Below, piece by piece: positions 53,340-64,000 of a stretch of DNA of 64,000 bases; position 1 is the stretch's first letter, and every line of letters starts with the position of its first letter. The translations under genes and the position numbers were made by a program. The notes under the pieces were generated by a model. The model made no database searches, was not told where the DNA came from, and was given only the letters and a program-made list of their open reading frames with translations. This DNA is from Rhodanobacter lindaniclasticus (GTDB lineage Bacteria; Pseudomonadota; Gammaproteobacteria; Xanthomonadales; Rhodanobacteraceae), in assembly GCF_004799035.1 (NCBI RefSeq), contig NZ_MWIO01000031.1, positions 48,171 through 112,170 of the forward strand, given 5' to 3'.

Positions 53340-54941
53340 TCATTCGCCCGCGCCACGCATCCGCAGCAGGGCACGCAGGCGCTTGAGCTCCTTGCCGTAG
53401 GCGGCGCAGCGCTCGCTGTCCCGGCGCATCAATTCGGCCACGCTGCCGACGATGCGCTCGCCGCCGTCGTGCACGTCCACGCAGGCCGGCGCGAACGGCA
53501 GCGCACAGAACGCCAGCAGGCGACGTACCTGCAACACCGGTTCGGCGCGCCACGCCTCGTAGTGGTGTTCGAGAAAGCCGCCGGGAAACAGCTGCCGCCA
53601 GTGCAGGCACAGCGCGTCGTAATCGCTCCAGCAGCCGACCACGTGATCGAGGTCATAGCTGAATTCGTGGCGATCGAGGAACAGCTGCCGGTAGCAGGAG
53701 AAGCAGGTTTCCAGCGCACGACGACGACTGTCCACCACGCGCGCACCCGGCAGCATCGCGCGGATCGCGCCGACCAGCCGCCAGTTGTCCGGCGTGCGGT
53801 CGACCAGGCAAGCCCGGTCGCCGCGCCATGACGCGGTGCGGGCGAGGTACTCCTGGCCCAGCCGCTGCCAGTCCGCCGGCGTCGCGTGCGCCATCCACTG
53901 CGCACGGGGCTGCCTCAGCCGCTGCGTTTCGGCCTTGAGTACCTGCTCGACCACCTGCGTTTCGTCGACCACCGCCACGGCCGGATGCGCGGCCAGCACT
54001 TGCACGGTCAGCCGCGAACCGGCCTGCGGCATGCCGACCACGAAGATCATCCCCTCGCCCAGTCTCGCGTCGGCGGCACCGGCCCGCGGTGCGTCGAACA
54101 CGCGGCGCATCGCCTGCATCTGCGCCGTGGCCCTGGCCGGATTCCAGGCGAGCTGGCGGTACATCTGCGCATTGGCCTTGCGCAACGTGCGAAAGGCACC
54201 GGCGTAGTCGCCCTGGTCTTCCAGTGCGCGGGTCAACGCAAAACCCAGGCAAACTCGTGCCCGCGGACTGGCCAGTGGCGAGCCCAGCAGTTGTTCGAGC
54301 TGAGCCGCGTCCGCCGCGCTGAATCGCGCCGTTTCCAGGTCGGCCAGGCCGACCCATGCATCGGCCTGGTCCGGCTGCAGGCGCAGCACCGCGCGATAGT
54401 TTTCGCCGGCCGGCTCCAGCGCGCCCAGACTCGCCTGCGCCTGCGCCAGCAGCATCCGCGACGGCACGTGGCCGGGTTCGGCATCCAGCGCGCGGTGCAG
54501 GGCCGTGACCGCCCCGGCCGGACGCTGCTGCAGCATGTACATCTTGCCCAGGTTGAACCATGCCGGCGCGAAACCCGGCGCCATCGCGCAGCAGCGCTGC
54601 AAGCCGGCGATCGCCGCGGCGGGCTCGCCCGCGGCAAACAGCGCCGTCGCCAGGTTCATGCGCACCAGCGGATCATCCGGCTGCAACGCCCGCGCGCGCT
54701 GCAACACCGCCACGGCAGCCACGTAATCGCCGCGCAGGTGGCGCACCACGCCCTGCATGCGCAAGGCCTCGGCGCAATCGGGCAGTATCGCCAGCACGCC
54801 ATCGAGCGCCACCTCGGCGGCCTGCGGATCCTGCGCCTGCAGCGCGGCCTCCGCCTGCCCGAGCAGAACCGTCGCCGCCGCCGGCAAGCCGGCGGCGCGA
54901 TCAGTCAACAACGGGTGATCCTGCAACTCCCCCATCCTCAT
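53340..54941 (-). CDS. TPR-containing sulfotransferase family protein
   Basis: A 533-residue protein. Residues about 25-255 form six to seven tetratricopeptide repeats (ALRMQGVVRHLRGDY, FAPAWFNLGKMYMLQQRP). The C-terminal half is a sulfotransferase_3-type domain with a PAPS 5'-phosphate loop FVVGMPQAGSRLTVQVLA, PDNWRLVGAIRAMLPGARV and the 3'-phosphate strand DSRRRALETCFSCYRQLF. Related TPR-sulfotransferases are common in Xanthomonadales and resemble tyrosylprotein sulfotransferases, but acceptors are unknown. The loop has Q-A-G-S where many have R-S-G-T. ATG at 54941; a second ATG two codons later is possible. Confidence 0.88.
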   Translation of the reverse strand: MRMGELQDHPLLTDRAAGLPAAATVLLGQAEAALQAQDPQAAEVALDGVLAILPDCAEALRMQGVVRHLRGDYVAAVAVLQRARALQPDDPLVRMNLATALFAAGEPAAAIAGLQRCCAMAPGFAPAWFNLGKMYMLQQRPAGAVTALHRALDAEPGHVPSRMLLAQAQASLGALEPAGENYRAVLRLQPDQADAWVGLADLETARFSAADAAQLEQLLGSPLASPRARVCLGFALTRALEDQGDYAGAFRTLRKANAQMYRQLAWNPARATAQMQAMRRVFDAPRAGAADARLGEGMIFVVGMPQAGSRLTVQVLAAHPAVAVVDETQVVEQVLKAETQRLRQPRAQWMAHATPADWQRLGQEYLARTASWRGDRACLVDRTPDNWRLVGAIRAMLPGARVVDSRRRALETCFSCYRQLFLDRHEFSYDLDHVVGCWSDYDALCLHWRQLFPGGFLEHHYEAWRAEPVLQVRRLLAFCALPFAPACVDVHDGGERIVGSVAELMRRDSERCAAYGKELKRLRALLRMRGAGE

Positions 54942-55093
54942 TCGCCCCCGGCCATTTCATCGGCCCCGCTCGCCAGCTTACGCGAGGGTGCCGGCGGCTT
55001 CCAGACGCGTTCGCGGCGATGGCGTGCCGAGCTCGCCCCCTCCGCGTGCCAGCCATCACGCGCCATCCGTGCAAAGGCGGCCGGGAAAGGCCC

Positions 55094-57268
<2,175 letters not shown>

Positions 57269-57282
<14 letters not shown>

Positions 57283-57952
57283 CGGCGCCTTCCTGTTCGA
57301 TCTGGACGGCACCCTGATCGACAGCGTCTACCAGCACGTGCTGGCGTGGAAGCAGGCGCTGGACGCCGAAGGGCTGGACATTTCGGTGTGGCGGATCCAT
57401 CGCAAGATCGGCATGAGCGGCGGCCTGTTCGCCAACATGCTGTTGCGCGAGACGACTTTGCCGATCACGGCCGAGCGACTGGATCGCATGCGCGCGCATC
57501 ACGCCGAGGCGTTCAACCGCATGCATGCGCAAGGCGCGGTGCGACCGCTGCCCGGCGCGCGCGAACTGCTGGAGTACCTCGCCGCGCAGGACATCCCGTG
57601 GGCGATCGCCACCAGCGGGCGGATGGAAACGGCGCGGCACAACCTGGAGGCGCTCGGTGTCGATCCGTCGAGGGTCCCGGTGGTGACGCGCGACCAGGTG
57701 CGCCACGCCAAGCCCGACCCGGATCTGTTCATCGAAGCGGCCGAGCGGCTCGGCGTGGACATCCGGCAATCGCTGGTGATCGGCGACAGCGTGTGGGACA
57801 TGCTCGCCGCGCAACGCGCCCGCACGCTGGGCGTGGGCCTGCTGTCCGGCGGCTACGGCCACGCCGAGCTGCAGCAGTCCGGTGCATTTCGCGTCTACGA
57901 CGACCCCGCCGACCTGCTGCGCCACATCGACGAAGTGGCCGCACGCGACTGA
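57269..57952 (+). CDS. HAD-superfamily phosphatase (subfamily IA)
   Basis: A 227-residue phosphatase or beta-phosphoglucomutase-like enzyme. HAD motifs: FDLDGTLIDSV (I), IATSGRMET (II), Lys in AKPDPDLF (III), IGDSVWDM (IV). A helical cap lies between motifs I and II. Overlap with glk by 14 bp suggests it acts on sugar phosphates, for example removing 2-deoxyglucose-6-phosphate or other side products; this is inference. ATG at 57269 with GAGAG upstream. Confidence 0.9.
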
Positions 57953-58063
57953 GCCGACCGCGCTTCGCTGAACCCGCGCTGCGCGCATCATGAAAAGTTA
58001 ATCACCGGCGACAAGTCGGACGCTAGGCTGAACCGGCACCACCGTCCTTTCCGGAGCCGTCCC

Positions 58064-58384
58064 ATGCGCCGCCTCATCGCCAGCCTTCCGCTCGCCCTGC
58101 TGCTCGCCGCCTGCTCGCCCGCGCCCACGCCTCCGGCGCCCCCCGGCGAGACGCAGACGGCACCCGCCAATCCCGCCCTGGGTTCGCCGGAATGGCTGGC
58201 CTGGGTCGATCAGTCGCTGGGCATCAGTGACAAGGGCCACGGCCCTGACCCCGGTTCGCCCGAGTGGAACCAGGCCGTGCAGCGCAAGCTGGGCGAGGAA
58301 GCGCCGCAGTCCACGCCGGGCTCGCCGCAGTGGCAGCAGTCGGTCGACGCCCTGCTGCGCACGCGACTGCCGCCGGGGTCGTGA
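58064..58384 (+). CDS. Small lipoprotein with GSPxW repeats
   Basis: A 106-residue lipoprotein: signal peptide with lipobox LLAAC (Cys near 17), a Pro-rich spacer, then three units starting GSPEWLAWVD, GSPEWNQAVQ and GSPQWQQSVD, each about 25-30 residues apart. The repeats look like short amphipathic helices with a conserved Trp. No family recognised. CCGGAG lies about 8 nt before the ATG. It stands alone between the HAD gene and the convergent helicase gene. Confidence 0.75.
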   Translation: MRRLIASLPLALLLAACSPAPTPPAPPGETQTAPANPALGSPEWLAWVDQSLGISDKGHGPDPGSPEWNQAVQRKLGEEAPQSTPGSPQWQQSVDALLRTRLPPGS

Positions 58385-58422
58385 CACGACTCCCACCCGG
58401 ACGGGTGTGGTGAGCTGGCGCG

Positions 58423-61440
<3,018 letters not shown>

Positions 61441-61534
61441 CCGCGTGCGTTCCGTGGCGACGACCAAATGCTTGAGCTTAGCAGTGCCGGCACCGGATGC
61501 GACGATGATCGCGACGTTCGCCGCCACCACCGCG

Positions 61535-62560
61535 TCAGTCGCGGCCGAACAGGCCGTGCGGATATTCCGGCTTCTGCTCGCGCGCCATCAGTGCCTTGAG
61601 CCCCTCGGCCGGGGTGACCTCGCCGTGCAGCACGGCGCGCACGCCGGCGCTGATCGGCAGGTCCAGGCCGTGTTTGGCAGCCAGCCGCGCCACTTCATCG
61701 GCGGTGAGGATGCTCTCCACCACCTGGCCGATGCGGCGCACCGCCTCGTCGATTGCCACGCCCTGGCCCAACGCCAGACCGAGCCGGCGATTGCGCGAGA
61801 GGTCGCCGGTGCAGGTCAGCACCAGATCACCGAGGCCCGACAGGCCGATCAGCGTTTCCGGCCGCGCGCCCAGCGCCACACCCAGGCGCAGCATCTCGTT
61901 CATGCCGCGGGTGATCAGGCCGGCGCGGGCGTTGAGGCCCAGGTTCATGCCGTCGGCGATGCCGGTGGCGACCGCCAGCACGTTCTTCATCGCGCCGCCG
62001 AGTTCGGCGCCGAGCACGTCGCCGCCGGAGTACGCGCGCAGATTGGGCGCATGCAGCAGGCCGGCGAGTCGTTGCGCGAAAGCATCGTCGTCGGAGTGCA
62101 CGGTGACTGCGCTGGGCAGGCCGGTGGCCACTTCCTTGGCGAACGACGGCCCGGTGACCACCGCGGCTGGCCGGCCCGGCAACTTCTCCGCCACCAGCTC
62201 GTGCAGGAAACGCCCGGTACCGGGCTCGAAGCCCTTGGCCGCCCACGCGATCGCCGTGCCGGCATCGAGCAGCGGCACCAGCGCATCGAGCATCGCCGCG
62301 AACGCGTGACTGGGCACCACGATCAGCACGATGTCGGCACCGCGCACGGCCGTGCCCAGGTTGGCCTCGTACTGCAGGGTTTCCGGCAGGGCCACATCGG
62401 GCAGGTAGCGCGCGTTGCAACGCTGCGCCGCCATCTGCGCCAAGGCCCCCGCATCGCGGCCCCACAGGCGGGTAGGCACGCCGTTGCGGGCGCACAGAGC
62501 CGCCAGCGCCGTGCCCCAGGAGCCGGCGCCGAGCACCGTCAGCTTCGGCTTGTCAGGCAT
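61535..62560 (-). CDS. gpsA: NAD(P)H-dependent glycerol-3-phosphate dehydrogenase
   Basis: A 341-residue enzyme making sn-glycerol-3-phosphate for phospholipids. N-terminal Rossmann motif [11 protein letters not shown], catalytic-region [34 protein letters not shown] with the active Lys, and GLGDLVLTC are all present. It starts 9 bp after the secB stop, so the two form an operon, as in E. coli where secB and gpsA are adjacent. Confidence 0.97.
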   Translation of the reverse strand: MPDKPKLTVLGAGSWGTALAALCARNGVPTRLWGRDAGALAQMAAQRCNARYLPDVALPETLQYEANLGTAVRGADIVLIVVPSHAFAAMLDALVPLLDAGTAIAWAAKGFEPGTGRFLHELVAEKLPGRPAAVVTGPSFAKEVATGLPSAVTVHSDDDAFAQRLAGLLHAPNLRAYSGGDVLGAELGGAMKNVLAVATGIADGMNLGLNARAGLITRGMNEMLRLGVALGARPETLIGLSGLGDLVLTCTGDLSRNRRLGLALGQGVAIDEAVRRIGQVVESILTADEVARLAAKHGLDLPISAGVRAVLHGEVTPAEGLKALMAREQKPEYPHGLFGRD

Positions 62561-62569
62561 GGTCCGGGT

Positions 62570-63073
62570 TCAGCTGTTGAGCATGACCGGGGTTTCGTCG
62601 CCGCCGGCGGCACGGCGCTGCTGTTCGGCGAACAACGCGTCGAAATTGATCGGCTGCAGCAGGAACGGCGGGAAGCCGCCTTCGAGCACCATCGAGGAAA
62701 TCACCTGGCGCGCATACGGGAACAGCAGGTTCGGGCAATAGCTGCCCAGGATGCCGGCCTTGTCGGTGTCGTTGAAACCGGCGATGCCGAACACGCCGGC
62801 CTGCTCCACTTCCGCCAGATAGGCGGTGCGCTGGCCCACGGTGCAGGTCAGGGTGAGGCTGAGCACCACTTCATACAGGTCGTTGCCCAGGTCGCTGGCC
62901 TTCTGGCCCAGGTTCAACTGCACCTGCGGCTGCGCGTTCTCGTCGATATCCTGGAAGATCTGCGGCGCGTTGGGCGCCTCGAAGGAGACGTCCTTCACGT
63001 AGATCTTCTGCATCACCAGCTGCGGCTGACTGGCCTGGCCGTTGGCCTGGTCGTTGGTGATCTCTTGTGCCAT
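62570..63073 (-). CDS. secB: Protein-export chaperone SecB
   Basis: A 167-residue cytoplasmic chaperone that keeps preproteins unfolded and hands them to SecA. Diagnostic segments: [39 protein letters not shown], and [36 protein letters not shown]. The short tail ends MLNS. AGAGGAA lies about 7 nt before the ATG. First gene of secB-gpsA and divergent from rpmB-rpmG, with a 313-bp gap. Confidence 0.97.
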   Translation of the reverse strand: MAQEITNDQANGQASQPQLVMQKIYVKDVSFEAPNAPQIFQDIDENAQPQVQLNLGQKASDLGNDLYEVVLSLTLTCTVGQRTAYLAEVEQAGVFGIAGFNDTDKAGILGSYCPNLLFPYARQVISSMVLEGGFPPFLLQPINFDALFAEQQRRAAGGDETPVMLNS

Positions 63074-63175
63074 CGGGTGTTCCTCTCAAAGTCTGGGCGG
63101 TCGAGCAAAGAGACAGATTGTTCCATACATCCCCGTCTGGCGCACCCATCGCGCCCTTGCGCGGATGGCCGAGGA

Positions 63176-63205
63176 TTGCGCCCAACCGCTTGTTTCTGCG
63201 ACAAT
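63176..63205 (+). promoter_or_regulatory. Likely promoter of rpmB-rpmG
   Basis: TTGCGC (63176-63181) and GACAAT (63200-63205), 18 bp apart. Transcription would start near 63212, leaving a leader of about 175 nt before rpmB. Together with the leader hairpins it fills the 313-bp gap after secB. Confidence 0.5.
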
Positions 63206-63226
63206 GCGCGGCTCGCCTCATGTCGG

Positions 63227-63304
63227 CCCGGTTCTCCGGGTGGTCCGCCACGCAATGCGGACCCACGCGACCGGGCCATGCAACATCTCCGGCATTGCGT
63301 GGCG
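63227..63304 (+). ncRNA. Structured leader upstream of rpmB
   Basis: In the predicted rpmB 5' leader a small hairpin (CCCGG-TTCT-CCGGG, about 63229-63242) is followed by a perfect 13-bp inverted repeat, 63246-63258 with 63292-63304, around a 33-nt loop. Such a long paired leader before a ribosomal protein gene suggests control by structure, but no known riboswitch or r-protein leader is recognised. Confidence 0.4.
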
Positions 63305-63386
63305 CACCAGCGTCGCTGGGCCGATGCCGCCCTGGCCAACGGGTGGCAATCACGGCTTCAACCGAAGCCATTCTTGGGAGGTCGTC

Positions 63387-63623
63387 ATGGCCCGTGTATG
63401 TCAAGTCACCGGAAAGGGTGTGCAGAGCGGCAACAATGTCTCGCACGCCAACAACAAGACCCGTCGCCGCTGGTTGCCCAACCTGCACGAGCGTCGTTTC
63501 TGGGTCCCCAGCGAAAGCCGCTGGATCAAGCTGCGCGTTTCCAACCACGCCCTGCGCACGATCGACAAGAATGGCATCGAAGCCGTGATTGCCGACATGC
63601 GTGCCCGCGGCGAAAAGGTCTGA
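63387..63623 (+). CDS. rpmB: 50S ribosomal protein L28
   Basis: A 78-residue ribosomal protein of the normal proteobacterial length, with [20 protein letters not shown], the [12 protein letters not shown] core and [24 protein letters not shown]. It has no zinc-binding cysteine pairs, so this is the zinc-independent form. GGGAGG precedes the ATG by about 5 nt. The rpmG gene follows after 10 bp. Confidence 0.98.
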   Translation: MARVCQVTGKGVQSGNNVSHANNKTRRRWLPNLHERRFWVPSESRWIKLRVSNHALRTIDKNGIEAVIADMRARGEKV

Positions 63624-63633
63624 GGAGCACACC

Positions 63634-63801
63634 ATGGCCAACAAATCGCAAGACAAGATCCGCCTGATTTCTTCGGCCGGCACCGGCCACTTCTACACCA
63701 CGCAGAAGAACAAGAAGAACACCCCGGAAAAGTTCGAATTCAAGAAGTACGATCCGGTCGTGCGCAAGCACGTGATCTACAAGGAAGGCAAGATCAAGTG
63801 A
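63634..63801 (+). CDS. rpmG: 50S ribosomal protein L33
   Basis: A 55-residue ribosomal protein: [36 protein letters not shown] and the C-terminal [18 protein letters not shown]. It lacks the CxxC pairs of zinc-type L33. GAGGAG lies 8 nt before the ATG. Its TGA stop codon is the first three bases of a long inverted repeat. Confidence 0.98.
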   Translation: MANKSQDKIRLISSAGTGHFYTTQKNKKNTPEKFEFKKYDPVVRKHVIYKEGKIK

Positions 63802-63849
63802 CGTCATGGCGCGTTCGCGCATCGCGCGAATGCCTTTGCCATGACGTCA
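63799..63849. repeat. Long inverted repeat starting in the rpmG stop codon
   Basis: TGACGTCATGGC (63799-63810) is repeated inverted at 63838-63849, and an inner 10-bp arm pair (63811-63820 with 63824-63833, one G-U) continues the stem: 22 bp in all with a 4-nt bulge and 3-nt loop. Confidence 0.65.
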
Positions 63850-63875
63850 TCCCTGCGCAGGCAGGGATCCAGTGA
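63845..63875. repeat. Dispersed CGTCATCCCTGC-type palindromic repeat
   Basis: ATCCCTGC-GCAG-GCAGGGAT (63849-63868) followed by CCAGTGA is a short palindrome of the kind scattered between genes in Xanthomonadales and other proteobacteria, recognisable when translated as SLDPCLRRDD. It lies between the rpmG inverted repeat and the terminator. Confidence 0.6.
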
Positions 63876-63882
63876 GATACTC

Positions 63883-63911
63883 AAAACCCGCCCTCGTGGC
63901 GGGTTTTTCTT
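63883..63911 (+). terminator. Rho-independent terminator of rpmB-rpmG
   Basis: A perfect 10-bp stem (AAAACCCGCC with GGCGGGTTTT) and 5-nt loop followed by TCTTT. The remaining 89 bases to the right edge (63912-64000) show no gene; the last bases are AT-rich and may be the next promoter. Confidence 0.9.
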
Positions 63912-64000
63912 TGCCCCGCACACCCACGCGAGCGATCTCGCCGCAACACCCGGCGAAAGCAGCAACGATGCACGCCTCGACGGCATCTGTCTCTTTTAAA

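Noticed and set aside
58385..58422. A short CACCC/GGGTG hairpin between the small lipoprotein gene and the helicase gene
   Set aside because: The stem is only 5 bp and has no T-run, so I do not call it a terminator.
63804..63986. A 60-codon minus-strand frame after rpmG
   Set aside because: It translates a dispersed palindrome (SLDPCLRRDD) and the terminator, a well-known false gene call.

Overview
The window is GC-rich, densely packed bacterial chromosome. Gene content and order point to a gammaproteobacterium of the Lysobacterales (Xanthomonadales), most likely Rhodanobacteraceae (Dyella, Rhodanobacter, Luteibacter or Frateuria type). The clues are a DUF2244-ctaC-ctaD oxidase block, a PutA without a ribbon-helix-helix domain, tandem lipoprotein DsbA paralogues, a tricorn-like S41 lipoprotein and REP-type palindromes. 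This placement is inference from content; there is no rRNA or tRNA gene in the window. Very long open frames lie antisense to most genes because of the base composition; I treat them as shadows.

Left region (1-13.5 kb, mostly minus strand): a secondary-metabolism and surface-polysaccharide region. A hybrid NRPS-PKS (A-PCP-KS-AT, cut by the left edge) is preceded by a coupled pair, a secreted beta-rich protein and a JmjC/cupin-like oxygenase, then by a TIGR04325-type methyltransferase. Next come a plus-strand membrane J-domain protein, a membrane-anchored heparinase-like protein, an EpsB/WcaJ-type sugar transferase with a clear promoter, and an Sfp-type phosphopantetheinyl transferase that could activate the carrier protein.

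13.6-21.3 kb: an aa3-type cytochrome c oxidase operon (DUF2244-ctaC-ctaD-43-aa membrane peptide-ctaE) with an FNR/Anr-like box over its likely promoter, diverging from putA. 21.4-29.2 kb: an AraC-family regulator, a direct-repeat operator candidate, then a parallel beta-helix lipoprotein, a diheme cytochrome c lipoprotein, a TonB-dependent receptor and an aldehyde dehydrogenase, closed by a strong terminator. This looks like one regulated uptake/oxidation cluster of unknown substrate and is the best candidate for a little-described system here.

29.2-45 kb: FadL-type porin, YcgL, a giant membrane ankyrin-repeat protein (probably leaderless mRNA), a Kef-type antiporter, an M3 peptidase lipoprotein, a tricorn-like protease lipoprotein, BioD overlapped by a TMEM175-type channel gene, and free methionine-(R)-sulfoxide reductase. 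45-54.9 kb: a REP pair, EngB, cytochrome c4, two DsbA proteins, an EEP-family hydrolase, a membrane GH17 protein, Slt transglycosylase and a TPR-sulfotransferase.

55-64 kb: housekeeping genes hemB, glk plus a HAD phosphatase, a small repeat lipoprotein, a SWI2/SNF2 helicase, gpsA-secB, and rpmB-rpmG with a structured leader and a terminator region that contains dispersed repeats.
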